Shown: positions 15,243 through 24,126, counted from the first letter of the stretch. The stretch is DNA of 35,015 nucleotides from CAYMDP01 sp964389375 (GCA_964389375.1 CAYMDP010000030.1:1-35015), one strand, 5' to 3'. Translations and numbers: made by a program. The notes: generated by a model not told the origin, from the sequence alone.

Positions 15243-15803
15243 TTAAGGAGTTCTCCTTAGAGTTTTTTCAAGATCTATTCTTGGAGGAGGCGTGGGCTTA
15301 CGAAGAGCCCGCCCAATCCAAAAGAAACCTATTATCTCTTCTTCTTCGGGATGAGTTCCTGCGGCTTGATAGGCCGCTGCACTCGTGGTGACTTTGCCGG
15401 TACTCCACTTTGTTCCGATTTCTAGATCCCATAAGTAAAGAGCCGCATTTTGTAAACCCGCCGCGATCGAAGCGTAATCTTCGCGCCGAATAGTCAGATC
15501 TTGCACCTTCGGTTGAGACACAACTATCAAAACGGGAGCCGCAAGCATCTTGTGTCGAAGACTCTCTTTCATCGCCTCGGACAAGGGCTGAGGACTAGCG
15601 TCTTGTTTTAACTTAACCGACTCTTCAGCAATTTTTTTTCGTCCCTCAACTCCGATCCAATAAAATCGCCAGGGATTCGTAGACCTGTGATTTGGCGCCC
15701 ACAAAGCAAGATTAAGCGCCGCTAAAACTGCCTCCTCTGGAACCGCAGTCGATTCAAAATCATGAATAGTCCTTCGTGACAGAATCAGTTTATCAATTTT
15801 CAT
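15243..15803 (-). CDS. Nitroreductase-family FMN oxidoreductase
   Basis: A 186-residue cytoplasmic flavoenzyme of the single-domain nitroreductase family, closest in layout to YdjA-type enzymes. The FMN-binding start KLILSRRTIHDFES, the APNHRSTNPWRFYWI segment and a late IIGFFWIGRALRKPTPPPR are characteristic. YASIAAGLQNAALYLWDLEIGTKWSTG is the dimer-interface helix region. Such enzymes reduce nitro compounds or quinones with NAD(P)H; the physiological substrate is not evident. The ATG at 15803 has GAGG 6 nt upstream. The frame reaching 15932 adds an unlikely N-terminus (MSSSSILFGYSS) and is rejected. It is convergent with the DUF2914 gene. Confidence 0.88.
   Translation of the reverse strand: MKIDKLILSRRTIHDFESTAVPEEAVLAALNLALWAPNHRSTNPWRFYWIGVEGRKKIAEESVKLKQDASPQPLSEAMKESLRHKMLAAPVLIVVSQPKVQDLTIRREDYASIAAGLQNAALYLWDLEIGTKWSTGKVTTSAAAYQAAGTHPEEEEIIGFFWIGRALRKPTPPPRIDLEKTLRRTP
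15244..15268 (+). terminator. Terminator of the DUF924-DUF2914 operon
   Basis: TAAGGAG and CTCCTTA (15244-15259) form a tight hairpin with a T-run at 15263-15268. It lies inside the 3' end of the convergent nitroreductase gene, whose stop codon is part of the stem. Confidence 0.6.
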
Positions 15804-16096
15804 TTTATACCTCGATTCAGATCGCATTTCCTTTTTAGAACTTAGATCCCGAAGAATCTTGCCCCCGTAACGCTGGGCTCGAATAAAAAGGTACCAAGAA
15901 CTATACCCGAATAGTATCGAACTAGAACTCAAAAGATAGATCCTAGAAAAAGAACACCATCTTCATTCGATAATAAAATCTGCTTCGCTCCATTTTAAAA
16001 ATCTCGACTTAAGTCATTGGGCTAAGGTCCAGAGTCTCCTCAATTTTCTATGAAGCCCTTCATGGATCCAAAGTTTAGGAGGATAATAGAATTATT

Positions 16097-17170
16097 ATGA
16101 TTCACATGAAGATCTTACTGCCTCTGGGTGCCCTACTCTTAATTTCCTGTGGCCCGAACTTGAGTCCGGCGCCTTCGATCGAGACCGAAAAGAAACAAGA
16201 GTCCAATTCCCCTCCTGCCGAAATTCCAATTGTTGACGAGCCTCAGTTTGATGCCCCGGTTCCTGATGATGACACACTCAGTGGACGAAACGCTTGCTAT
16301 CCAGGACGAGATCAAAAGAATCCATTTTGCATTAAGCTAGTTTCATTTGCAGACCTCGGCCGACAAAGCTCGCTTTACAGATATAGTGACCCCTTTAACG
16401 ATCCCAGCTTTCCTCGAGGATTCGACCGGAACCAATATCTTGCTCCGACCTTCTATCTTCCTTTGGCTCAAATTCCTGGCGGCACTTTCTTAAGTCCTCA
16501 TTTTACCAAGCAAGAACTTATTCGATCGAACCCGCAACGGGGCGAGTTCGGTTTGTTTTCGACAAATGCTCTGAATAGAATTCAGCAACTGCGAGAGCGG
16601 CTCGGAGTCGCAATCCAAGTCAACAGTGGCTACAGAAGCCCCGGTTATAACTCAACACTTCAGGGCGCTGCGAAGTGGTCTCGGCATACCTACGGAGACG
16701 CTGTTGATATTGCAGTTCGAGGACGTACTCCCGCCCAGATTGGTGAAGAATGCATGAGAGTAGGTGCTAGCTTTTATCAGGTCTATAGAACCCATGTTCA
16801 TTGTGATTGGAGAAACGACTCACTGGATCCAAATTTCTTCCCCCCGGTACCACTTCCACCTAGCGCCTTGAACAAAGTCAGTGCCGAGGAAGCTCGAAAT
16901 CAAATTCTAATTTCTATGCGGGAATCGACCCACATTCACCAAAGCTCAGAATTGAATAAAAATGGGGAGACCTTTAGAGTCTTAGATCTCAGTAGCTATC
17001 AAGAAGACGAAGGTGAACTTGTTGTCGCCTGGAAAGTCTTCCAAGAGGGCCGCCTTATTTTTGAGCAGGAAGGACCACAACTTTCATTTCCAGAGAGAAG
17101 TGGAATTTATCAAGTTGAGGCTCTTATCGGTGGATCCGTTCGCGTCGAACAGACTCTCGAGATCCCATAA
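16097..17170 (+). CDS. Lipoprotein with M15-family D,D-peptidase-like domain
   Basis: A 357-residue lipoprotein (lipobox LLIS-Cys18) with a proline-rich linker, a Peptidase_M15_3 domain (about 120-240) and a C-terminal beta-rich domain (about 270-355). M15_3 enzymes cleave peptidoglycan stem peptides with one zinc. The ligands are visible: His197 and Asp204 in SRHTYGDAVDIAV, and His235 in THVHCDW. SGYRSPGYN lines the active site, and FTKQELIRS is the usual entry motif of these proteins. The C-terminal part (LVVAWKVFQEGRLIFEQEGP) looks Ig-like. It is anchored in the envelope, so it could act on own or prey peptidoglycan; which is not decided here. AGGAGG lies 14 nt before the start, a long spacing. 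Confidence 0.85.
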   Translation: MIHMKILLPLGALLLISCGPNLSPAPSIETEKKQESNSPPAEIPIVDEPQFDAPVPDDDTLSGRNACYPGRDQKNPFCIKLVSFADLGRQSSLYRYSDPFNDPSFPRGFDRNQYLAPTFYLPLAQIPGGTFLSPHFTKQELIRSNPQRGEFGLFSTNALNRIQQLRERLGVAIQVNSGYRSPGYNSTLQGAAKWSRHTYGDAVDIAVRGRTPAQIGEECMRVGASFYQVYRTHVHCDWRNDSLDPNFFPPVPLPPSALNKVSAEEARNQILISMRESTHIHQSSELNKNGETFRVLDLSSYQEDEGELVVAWKVFQEGRLIFEQEGPQLSFPERSGIYQVEALIGGSVRVEQTLEIP

Positions 17171-17215
17171 AATCTAGACCTCTATTTTTTTTGCCAACAA
17201 AATTCTAACTCTGGA

Positions 17216-17245
17216 TTGAGTTGCTTTGAGTCCGGATTCTCTATA
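17216..17245 (+). promoter_or_regulatory. Candidate promoter of the hspQ transcript
   Basis: TTGAGT (17216-17221) and TCTATA (17240-17245) are spaced 18 bp apart, 36 bp before the hspQ start. The match is moderate and read by eye only. Confidence 0.3.
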
Positions 17246-17280
17246 GCCTTTAGGTAACTCTTTCTGACAAGGAGGCTATG

Positions 17281-17616
17281 ATGGCCGGCAATCAGGTTCA
17301 GAATTTGGTCCTAGGTACGACTCGTTTTTCTATAGGTGAAATCCTTTTAATTAAAAAAACTGGAGTTCGCGCCGTTGTTGTAGAGGTGGATCCTCACTTT
17401 CGTGGATCGGCAAGTTGGTTTGAGGAACTCGGGATTTCGCCTCAACTTAAAAGTACTCCCTGGTATCAACTCCTGATTGAAAACGGGGACGAGGTGGTCT
17501 ACATGCCCGAAGGACACTTAGAGACCAGCGAAGAATTAGAGCCCATCAATAATCCCAACTTACTTTCTCATTTTCAAAACTACGAAAATGGGCGATACCA
17601 TAAGTTGTTTCATTGA
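17281..17616 (+). CDS. hspQ: HspQ/YccV-like hemimethylated-DNA-binding protein
   Basis: A 111-residue protein with the HspQ/YccV (SH3-like) pattern: FSIGEILLIKKTGVRAVVVEVDPHF, then STPWYQLLIENGDEVVYMPEGHLE, followed by an NPNLLSHFQNYENGRYHKLF tail. In enterobacteria HspQ binds hemimethylated DNA in vitro, stimulates Lon and influences DnaA turnover; which role applies here is not known. AAGGAGG ends 5 nt before the ATG at 17281, favouring it over the ATG at 17278, which would be only 2 nt away. The PPC-domain gene follows after 20 bp and a reductase overlaps that, so the three probably form an operon. Confidence 0.8.
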   Translation: MAGNQVQNLVLGTTRFSIGEILLIKKTGVRAVVVEVDPHFRGSASWFEELGISPQLKSTPWYQLLIENGDEVVYMPEGHLETSEELEPINNPNLLSHFQNYENGRYHKLFH

Positions 17617-17636
17617 TTTTAAACTGAGGTCTAAGG

Positions 17637-18068
17637 ATGCAAATACTGGGTCAATCTGATCATCGCATGTTGATCGTGGCAAAAGATGAAGCCCTTGTCG
17701 CGTCCATCACAAGATTTGCCAAAGAATTAAACCTTAAGGGTGGAATGATCTCCGGAATCGGCGCGGTTAAGGATGTCGAACTCGGATATTACGAACTCGA
17801 AAAAAAAGAATACATTCGAAAAACTTTTTCTGGTGAAGACTACGAGTTGATTTCACTTTCAGGAAATATCTCGCTTCGCGATGGCGAAACTTACGTCCAT
17901 GTGCATACCACTATCGGGGATTCTCACTTTCAGGTTTTCGGGGGACATCTTTTTGAAGCTGTGGTCGCCGTCACCGCCGAAATTTTTATTACTCCTTTAG
18001 GACAAATGCCCGTTCGAGTCTTGGATAGCTGCCTGGGACTTTCAACGATTCAAAAGGTTCAGTCTTGA
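17637..18068 (+). CDS. PPC/DUF296-domain DNA-binding-like protein
   Basis: A 143-residue protein consisting almost entirely of a PPC (plants and prokaryotes conserved, DUF296) domain. LKGGMISGIGAVKDVELGYYELEKKEY contains the SGIGAVxxVxLGYY signature. LISLSGNISLRDGETYVHVHTTIGDSHFQVFGGHL carries the histidines that bind metal in bacterial homologues. Plant AT-hook proteins use this domain for DNA or protein binding; bacterial single-domain forms are trimers of unclear function. GAGG lies 8 nt upstream. Its TGA stop overlaps the TTG start of the next gene (TTGA). Confidence 0.88.
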   Translation: MQILGQSDHRMLIVAKDEALVASITRFAKELNLKGGMISGIGAVKDVELGYYELEKKEYIRKTFSGEDYELISLSGNISLRDGETYVHVHTTIGDSHFQVFGGHLFEAVVAVTAEIFITPLGQMPVRVLDSCLGLSTIQKVQS

Positions 18069-19048
18069 GTTCTTTTAAAGCGCTAAGAGTCCAAAGTCCT
18101 CAGACGCAGGGACGAATCGAAGAAATTCCATTAAGCCCAATTGGACCAGGCGAAGTCCTGATAAAAAGTGAGTACTCTGGGGTCAATTTTAAAGACGCAC
18201 TGGCAGGAACTAACAAAGGAAGAATACTTAAAAGCTTTCCACTAATACCTGGGATAGATGTTGCCGGAAAGGTGATCGAGTCGAACTCGAAAAAATTTAA
18301 AATTGGCGATTCAGTTCTTATAACCGGCTGCGGTCTTGGCGAAGATCGCGACGGGGGATTCTCTGAAATCGTCAAAGCGCCAGAGGATATTGTCGTAAAA
18401 AGCCCCCAAGGAATGAGTCAGAAAGAATTTGTGCTTCTTGGAACCGCCGGCTTTACCGCAGCCCTTAGTCTGCACCGTATGGAACAGAATGGGCAAAGCC
18501 CTAAGATGGGTCCGATCTTGGTGACCGGCGCGAGCGGAGGGGTCGGAAGTTTTGCGGTTCAAATTTTTTCTCAGAAGGGCTACGAAGTCGTCGCCGTCAC
18601 AGGAAAAGAAAAATCAGTGGACTACCTAAAAAACTTAGGCGCTTCAAAAGTTATCTTAGAAAAAGACCTCGAGCTTTCAACTAGACCCTTAGAAAAAGCG
18701 CGCTATGCCGGACTTGTAGACAATGTGGGCGGATCTGTTTTGAGTGGACTTCTTCCGCAGATTCAACTTTGGGGAAATGTTTCATCTATTGGACTTGCAG
18801 CAGGTTCAGAGCTGAATATTTCGGTCATGCCGATGATTTTAAGAGGTGTCAGCATTTTGGGTGTGAGTTCGAATAATTGTGCCAAAGATCTGCGCCTTGC
18901 ACTTTGGGACAAACTCGCAAACTCCTGGCGCCCTAAACATCTGGCTGAGGTTTTAAATAAAGAAATCTCACTCAATGAACTTCCACAAGCTTTTGAAGAT
19001 TTGCTGAGCCGCAGAATTCAAGGCCGCATTCTCTTAAAGCTGAATTAG
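18065..19048 (+). CDS. YhdH/AcuI-like zinc-independent MDR oxidoreductase
   Basis: A 327-residue medium-chain reductase of the YhdH/YhfP/AcuI group. These reduce acrylyl-CoA or quinones with NADPH and lack the zinc sites of alcohol dehydrogenases. Motifs are YSGVNFKDALAGT, FPLIPGIDVAGKVIES, the Rossmann loop VTGASGGVGSFAVQI, VVAVTGKEKSVDYLKNLGASKVI, and the terminal SRRIQGRILLKLN. All are characteristic of this clade and not of zinc ADHs. The start is TTG at 18065, overlapping the previous stop, which suggests coupling with the PPC gene. Acryloyl-CoA detoxification (acuI) is possible, but the substrate cannot be fixed from sequence. Confidence 0.88.
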   Translation: MSSFKALRVQSPQTQGRIEEIPLSPIGPGEVLIKSEYSGVNFKDALAGTNKGRILKSFPLIPGIDVAGKVIESNSKKFKIGDSVLITGCGLGEDRDGGFSEIVKAPEDIVVKSPQGMSQKEFVLLGTAGFTAALSLHRMEQNGQSPKMGPILVTGASGGVGSFAVQIFSQKGYEVVAVTGKEKSVDYLKNLGASKVILEKDLELSTRPLEKARYAGLVDNVGGSVLSGLLPQIQLWGNVSSIGLAAGSELNISVMPMILRGVSILGVSSNNCAKDLRLALWDKLANSWRPKHLAEVLNKEISLNELPQAFEDLLSRRIQGRILLKLN

Positions 19049-19110
19049 ACTCAATTCGAATAGACAATGAGGCCAATACCCAGACGCGGACTATTGCATT
19101 CTCTTAAAGC
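19026..19110 (+). repeat. 15-bp direct repeat spanning the 3' end of the reductase gene
   Basis: GCATTCTCTTAAAGC occurs at 19026-19040, coding for the last residues of the reductase, and again at 19096-19110 in the intergenic gap, exactly 70 bp later. The intervening sequence shows no other element. It may be the scar of a small duplication. Confidence 0.6.
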
Positions 19111-19151
19111 AAAGTGCTATGGTTTTGTCAGACCCACACAGAAGGAGTCTT

Positions 19152-20072
19152 ATGAAATTCTTTTTAAGTTTATTATTTTTAATTTCGACTTTTAGTGACT
19201 CCACTTTTGCCGAATCACAACAAAATTTAAGTGATCGTCTTTTCCACGGAAATGGTGAAGTCGCAAACGGAGTTGAAAGTATCTTGCAAAGAGTCGAGCC
19301 CGGCACTGTGATTGTATTTGGTGAGTATCATGATTCCATCCGACACCACGACAACCAAAATCTTCTTTTGTGGAACCTTAAAAAACTGGGCTTAAAAATT
19401 CATGTTGGAATGGAGTTTATTGATTACACAAAACAAGCTGAACTTGAGCAGTATCTATCGGGCGAGCTTGCAGAGAAAGATTTTTTGACAAAGATCTCTT
19501 GGGGCGGGTTTCCTTTTGATTGGTATCGTAGTTTAGTTCAATTCCCCTTAAGTCAAGAGGGCGGAAAAACCATTGCCCTCAACGCGCCCAGCTTTTTGAC
19601 AAGAAAAATTGGACGAACGGGTCTTGAAAGCCTGACTCCCGAAGAAGAAAGTCTGCTTCCCCCTAATTTCACCATCGGAAACGATCTTTACTTTCAGCGC
19701 TTCAAAGAAGCTATGGGAATTCATGATTCCTTTGTTCAAAAATTCCAAACGAATATTGATCCGGTCAAGCTTCAGCAAATGTTTACGGCACAAAGTCTTT
19801 GGGACGATACGATGGCCTGGCAGAGTCGTTTGTTTATGGAGCAAAATCCAAATGATGTCTTGGTTATTATTGTCGGAGATTTTCATGCCTCTTACGGCGG
19901 AGGTCTGGCCGATCGCCTAAAGGCCAGAGGAATTCAAAAGGTCCTCACGATCAGCCAGGTTCTTGATAATGGTTTAGAAAAAGAGCAAATCGAAAGTTTA
20001 ATTCTCCCCCACCCCAGATACTTCGAGCGCGGGGATTTTATTTGGTTAAGTACTGAGCCCGAAAAAAAATAA
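19152..20072 (+). CDS. Exported ChaN-like (haem-binding uptake, Tiki superfamily) protein
   Basis: A 306-residue exported protein with signal peptide MKFFLSLLFLISTFSDSTFA. The domain follows the ChaN/DUF399 pattern: TVIVFGEYHDSIRHHDNQNLLLWNLKK contains the GExHD motif, HVGMEFIDYTKQAELEQYL contains the MExF motif, and VLVIIVGDFHASYGGGLADRLKARG contains the GxFHxxxxxGxxxxL motif. This fold groups haem-binding ChaN, erythromycin esterases and Tiki peptidases. Members bind a metal or haem through these His and Glu residues, but the activity of this one is unknown. The ATG at 19152 has GGAG 5 nt upstream, better than the frame start at 19119. The MBL gene starts 13 bp downstream. Confidence 0.8.
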   Translation: MKFFLSLLFLISTFSDSTFAESQQNLSDRLFHGNGEVANGVESILQRVEPGTVIVFGEYHDSIRHHDNQNLLLWNLKKLGLKIHVGMEFIDYTKQAELEQYLSGELAEKDFLTKISWGGFPFDWYRSLVQFPLSQEGGKTIALNAPSFLTRKIGRTGLESLTPEEESLLPPNFTIGNDLYFQRFKEAMGIHDSFVQKFQTNIDPVKLQQMFTAQSLWDDTMAWQSRLFMEQNPNDVLVIIVGDFHASYGGGLADRLKARGIQKVLTISQVLDNGLEKEQIESLILPHPRYFERGDFIWLSTEPEKK

Positions 20073-20085
20073 AGAGGACTCTTTT

Positions 20086-20970
20086 TTGTCACAAGATGTT
20101 TTAATCAGCAGCCTCGAAGGGAACTCCCAAATGCTTGATGGTGGAGCCATGTTTGGCAACGCCCCCAGAGCGGTTTGGGAAAAATGGATTGCGCCAGACG
20201 AACTTGCTCGTATCCCCCTTGCCTGTCGATCTTTGCTTATTGAATATGGGGATAAAAAGATTCTGTGCGAAACTGGTATCGGCGCATTTTTTGAGCCCAA
20301 GATGGCCGACCGCTTCGGAGTGCAGAATCCCGATCGCCATATTCTTCTGGAATCTCTTCGGTCTCTTGGAATCGCGGAGTCCGACATCGACACAGTGATT
20401 TTGTCTCATCTTCACTTTGACCATGCCGGAGGCTTGCTTCCCACTTATGAAGAAATTGCGCGAGGCAATGATGCTCTTCTTTTTTCGAAGGCGCAGTATT
20501 TGGTCGGAGAAGAAGCCTTTCAACGCGCCAAAAATCCTCACTTTCGCGATCGGGCTTCTTTTATTCCGGGCCTTGTTGAAAAATTAGAGGCTTCAGGACG
20601 CCTTAAAATCATTAAAGATGATCGTGCCGAGGGCCTTTTTGATGGGCGCCTGAAATTTACTCGCTCAGATGGTCACACACCTGGACAGCTTCACACTTTT
20701 TTTAAAGGCGAGAGGGCTTCAGTATTTTTTGCTGGAGACCTAATTCCAGGGACCCACTGGGTCCATCTTCCAATTACCATGGGCTATGACCGCTTCCCCG
20801 AAATGCTGATCGAAGAAAAAGCGAAGCTGTACAAAAAGATCTCTGGGGAAAAAACTTGGGTTTTTTACACCCATGATTCCGAGATCGCAGCCTCTCTCAT
20901 CAATCCAGATGAAAAAGGACGCTTTCATCCTGTGAATCCGCAAAAACAGCTTAGAAGAATGCCCATTTAG
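20086..20970 (+). CDS. Metallo-beta-lactamase-fold hydrolase
   Basis: A 294-residue MBL-fold enzyme. The metal motif HLHFDHAGG (HxHxDH) lies at about residue 106. A further His is in SDGHTPGQLHTFF, and FFAGDLIPGTHWVHLP carries the bridging Asp. The length and the D(ELARIPLACRSLL) insert resemble lactonase/YtnP-type quorum-quenching or related hydrolases, but the substrate is open. There is no signal peptide. The start is TTG at 20086, with AGAGGA (20073-20078) 7 nt upstream; no ATG fits near the conserved N-terminus. It is probably cotranscribed with the ChaN-like gene. Confidence 0.85.
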   Translation: MSQDVLISSLEGNSQMLDGGAMFGNAPRAVWEKWIAPDELARIPLACRSLLIEYGDKKILCETGIGAFFEPKMADRFGVQNPDRHILLESLRSLGIAESDIDTVILSHLHFDHAGGLLPTYEEIARGNDALLFSKAQYLVGEEAFQRAKNPHFRDRASFIPGLVEKLEASGRLKIIKDDRAEGLFDGRLKFTRSDGHTPGQLHTFFKGERASVFFAGDLIPGTHWVHLPITMGYDRFPEMLIEEKAKLYKKISGEKTWVFYTHDSEIAASLINPDEKGRFHPVNPQKQLRRMPI

Positions 20971-21174
20971 TCATAAGTTCGGCTCAGAACTTCTGGCAGA
21001 TGGCGGCCTATTGCCCCGAGTCGGAGGCTCTTTGATCAGCAAGCCTTCGTAATAAGGCCGCTATTTCCGATTTTTAAAACCAAAGAATGATTCCGAGCCT
21101 CGATCTGTCTCCCCCACTTCATGAGACTCCTTGAGATTGAAAATCTAGCAGAGCCGTATTAAACAAATACGCTT

Positions 21175-22185
21175 ATGAAAAAACAGACCATCTTTATCTC
21201 TGGTCTTGCAGGCTTTCTAGGAAGCCATCTTGCAGACCTACTTTTAGCCGAAGGGCACAAAGTCATTGGCTGCGATAACCTGACCGGTGGAGACCCCGAA
21301 AATGTTCCAAAAGATGCTGAGCTTCTTGAGTACGACCTTCGGGATCACGCTAAAAACTTAAAAGCCACAAAGCATGCCGATATCGTTTTTCATGCTGCAG
21401 CGACGGCCTATGATGGTTTTAGTTTATTCTCTCCTTTTCATATTACCGACAATATTTACTCCGCCAGCGCTTCCCTAATGTCGGCTTCGGTTGAAAACAA
21501 AGTCAGAAGATTTGTCTATTGCTCTTCGATGGCCCGCTATGGAGAACAGTCATCTCCATTCGTAGAAAATATGGCCACTAGACCTGTCACTCCATACGGC
21601 ATCGCTAAAGTGGCCGCAGAAAATCTGCTACGCAATCTCTGCGAAACCCATGGGATGGAATACGTGATCTGTGTTCCTCACAATATCATTGGACCCAGGC
21701 AAAAATACGATGATCCCTACCGAAATGTTGCGGCCATCATGATCAATAGAATGATTCAAGGCCTCCCCCCGATCATCTATGGGGACGGCCAGCAGAAACG
21801 TTGTTTTTCCGACATTCGTGACACCCTCCAGGTCTTTGAACATCTCTTGTTTTCAAGTTCTGCCCAAGGGCAGGTCATTAATGTGGGGCCCGATGAGGAG
21901 TTTATCTCAATTCGTCAGTTGGCTGAGACCCTGGCCGAGCTTTTAGGGCAAGCTTTTGAGCCCCGATATGTCGAAGCTCGGCCAAATGAAGTGTTCTTTG
22001 CAAATTGTTCCGCTGACAAAGCCCGAAACTTGTTTCATTATCAGACCCGATTTTCCATTAAGGAAAGCTTAAGTGAAATGGTCACCTGGATCCAAAAAAA
22101 GGGGCCAAAGCCATTTCAGTATCACTTGCCCTTGGAAATTCATAATGCTCGAACTCCCAGAACCTGGGTTGAGAGAGAAATCTAA
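21175..22185 (+). CDS. NAD-dependent sugar epimerase/dehydratase (extended SDR, GalE-like)
   Basis: A 336-residue extended short-chain dehydrogenase. It has the nucleotide motif ISGLAGFLGSHLADLLL (GxxGxxG), an acidic residue for NAD after the second strand (GCDNLTGG), and the catalytic set CSSMARYGEQ (Ser) and YGIAKVAAENLL (YxxxK). The C-terminal segment GLPPIIYGDGQQKRCFSDIRDTLQ is typical of UDP-glucose 4-epimerase and related nucleotide-sugar enzymes in lipopolysaccharide or capsule synthesis. The exact sugar is unknown. No Shine-Dalgarno is visible; a small CGTATT/AATACG hairpin ends 3 nt before the ATG. typA follows after 24 bp. Confidence 0.88.
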   Translation: MKKQTIFISGLAGFLGSHLADLLLAEGHKVIGCDNLTGGDPENVPKDAELLEYDLRDHAKNLKATKHADIVFHAAATAYDGFSLFSPFHITDNIYSASASLMSASVENKVRRFVYCSSMARYGEQSSPFVENMATRPVTPYGIAKVAAENLLRNLCETHGMEYVICVPHNIIGPRQKYDDPYRNVAAIMINRMIQGLPPIIYGDGQQKRCFSDIRDTLQVFEHLLFSSSAQGQVINVGPDEEFISIRQLAETLAELLGQAFEPRYVEARPNEVFFANCSADKARNLFHYQTRFSIKESLSEMVTWIQKKGPKPFQYHLPLEIHNARTPRTWVEREI

Positions 22186-22209
22186 CCGCTTCTGTGGAGA
22201 CCAAGTAAA

Positions 22210-24084
22210 ATGAATTTGCGTAACGTCTGTATTATCGCTCACGTCGATCATGGTAAAACAACTCTCGTTGATCATCTTTTAAAACAAAGCGGAACTTTTA
22301 CCGAACGCGAAACAGTCGAAGACCGAGTCATGGACTCTATGGACCTAGAGCGTGAGCGCGGAATCACAATCTCTGCGAAAAACGCCTGCGTAAAATACAA
22401 AGACTATCGAATCAATATCGTCGATACTCCCGGTCACGCGGATTTCGGCGGAGAAGTTGAGCGTATTATGGGAATGGTGGATGGCGCGATTCTACTGGTC
22501 GACGCTGCTGAAGGACCTCTTCCTCAGACCCGATTCGTACTTCAAAAGGCATTGTCTAGAGGTTACAAAGTCATTCTTTGTATCAACAAAGTGGACAGAC
22601 CTGAGTGCTCTGACGGCCTTCGCACTCAAGAAGTTGTAAACCAAACTTTCGATCTTTTTATCGACTTAGGTGCGACCGAAGAACAAGCGGACTTCCCAAT
22701 TCTTTACACCGTCGCCCGCGAAGGTTGGTGTACTCCGAATTTTGAAGACGTCCCGCACATGCTTTCGGGCGAGAAAAAAGGCTCTCTTGAGCCGATGTTC
22801 GAAACGATTACGAAGATTATCGCACCTCCTCCCGTTGAAGAATCTAGTCCATTTAAACTAGCGATTTCTAATATCGGTTGGTCGGATTTCGTGGGCCGTC
22901 TTGCGGTTGGCCGCATTCACTCAGGAAAAGTTCGACAGGGTCAAAAATTATTCAGGAAACTTAAAACCGAAGCTGGTGTTGAAAAGACCGAGTCCTTTAC
23001 TGTGACCAAACTTTTCCGCTACGAAGGCCTAAAACAAGTTGAGTGTGCTGAGCTTGCAGCAGGGGACATCGGGGTTATTGCCGGAAGTGAAGAAGCCGAA
23101 ATTGGGGATAGCTTTGTTGAAGTTGAAAACGCAACTCCCCTCGACCGAATTGAAGTTGAAAAACCTACGATTGCGATGATCTTTTCAGTCAACACCTCTC
23201 CCTTTTCGGGTCGCGAAGGGGAAGCCGTTCAATCGCGAAAACTGCGCGAGCGTTTGTTAAAAGAGGTTCGGCACAATGTGGCCCTAAGGCTTGAAGAAAC
23301 AGAAGCGCCGGATCAGTTCCGTGTCCTTGGGCGAGGAGAGCTTCAGTTTGGAATTTTGATCGAACAGATGAGACGAGAAGGCTTAGAGTTTATGGTCGGA
23401 AGACCCGTCGTTTTAACTCGTAAAACCGAAGACGGACAAAAAGAAGAACCGCTAGAACGAGCGACTCTTGATCTTCCCGAAGAGTTCTCTGGAGAGGTCA
23501 CCCGCATGTTCCAAGAGCGAAAAGGAATTTTAGCTTCTTATGAGCCCAGTGGAACCCAAACCGGACCCAACGGAACGCAAAACCGAGTTCGTCTTGAAAT
23601 CGACATCCCAACCCGCGGTCTTTTAGGAATGCGGACAAAGTATCTGACTGCCACAAAGGGTGAAGGTATTTTTAGCTCTCGCTTGGTGGGCTTTACTCCT
23701 TGGAAAGGGGAAATGTTGCACCGTAAAAACGGGGCCATGATTTCAGACCGTGACGGTGAAACCGTGACTTACGCCCTGTTTAATCTAGAGGATCGAGGGC
23801 TGCTGTTTTGTGAACCCGGCGTTCCAGTTTATGAAGGGATGATCGTTGGCGAGTTTAATAAAGAAAACGACCTTAACGTAAACCCTTGTAAAGAAAAGAA
23901 ATTGACCAATCATCGGGCCTCAGGCTCTGACGAGCTTGTTCAGTTAAAAGGGATCCGTGAGATGACCCTCGAAAAGTGTATTGAATGGATTGAGGATGAT
24001 GAGTGGATCGAAGTCACCCCCTCCACGATTCGGATCCGTAAGAAGTCTTTAAAAGGGAATACGCGCAGTATTATCCGAGGCTAA
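22210..24084 (+). CDS. typA: TypA/BipA ribosome-associated translational GTPase
   Basis: TypA (BipA) is an EF-G-like GTPase that binds the ribosome under stress and helps 50S assembly, especially at low temperature. At 624 residues it has the usual size. The G motifs are AHVDHGKTTLVDHLL (G1), RGITI in the switch I region, DTPGHADFGGEVER (G3) and NKVDRPE (G4). The BipA-specific C-terminal domain is present (RGLLGMRTKYLTATKGEGI, HRKNGAMISDRDGETVTYALFNLEDRG, LTNHRASGSDE). GGAGA lies about 10 nt before the ATG. It is followed by a stem-loop and the RNA-binding protein gene. Confidence 0.97.
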   Translation: MNLRNVCIIAHVDHGKTTLVDHLLKQSGTFTERETVEDRVMDSMDLERERGITISAKNACVKYKDYRINIVDTPGHADFGGEVERIMGMVDGAILLVDAAEGPLPQTRFVLQKALSRGYKVILCINKVDRPECSDGLRTQEVVNQTFDLFIDLGATEEQADFPILYTVAREGWCTPNFEDVPHMLSGEKKGSLEPMFETITKIIAPPPVEESSPFKLAISNIGWSDFVGRLAVGRIHSGKVRQGQKLFRKLKTEAGVEKTESFTVTKLFRYEGLKQVECAELAAGDIGVIAGSEEAEIGDSFVEVENATPLDRIEVEKPTIAMIFSVNTSPFSGREGEAVQSRKLRERLLKEVRHNVALRLEETEAPDQFRVLGRGELQFGILIEQMRREGLEFMVGRPVVLTRKTEDGQKEEPLERATLDLPEEFSGEVTRMFQERKGILASYEPSGTQTGPNGTQNRVRLEIDIPTRGLLGMRTKYLTATKGEGIFSSRLVGFTPWKGEMLHRKNGAMISDRDGETVTYALFNLEDRGLLFCEPGVPVYEGMIVGEFNKENDLNVNPCKEKKLTNHRASGSDELVQLKGIREMTLEKCIEWIEDDEWIEVTPSTIRIRKKSLKGNTRSIIRG

Positions 24085-24092
24085 GTTTGAAG

Positions 24093-24126
24093 CCTAGAGC
24101 AAGCCCAAGAAATGGCCTGCTCTAGG
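24093..24126 (+). terminator. Stem-loop after typA (weak terminator)
   Basis: CCTAGAGCA (24093-24101) and TGCTCTAGG (24118-24126) form a 9-bp perfect stem with a 16-nt loop, 9 bp after the typA stop. No T-run follows directly, so it may be a processing or stability element rather than a strong terminator. The remaining 155 bp to the RRM gene hold no recognised site. Confidence 0.45.

Noticed and set aside
20971..21174. Possible small RNA in the 204-bp gap before the epimerase gene
   Set aside because: Several small inverted repeats (AAGTTC/GAACTT, GCGGCCTATT/AATAAGGCCGC) exist, but no promoter-terminator pair or known RNA family can be recognised.
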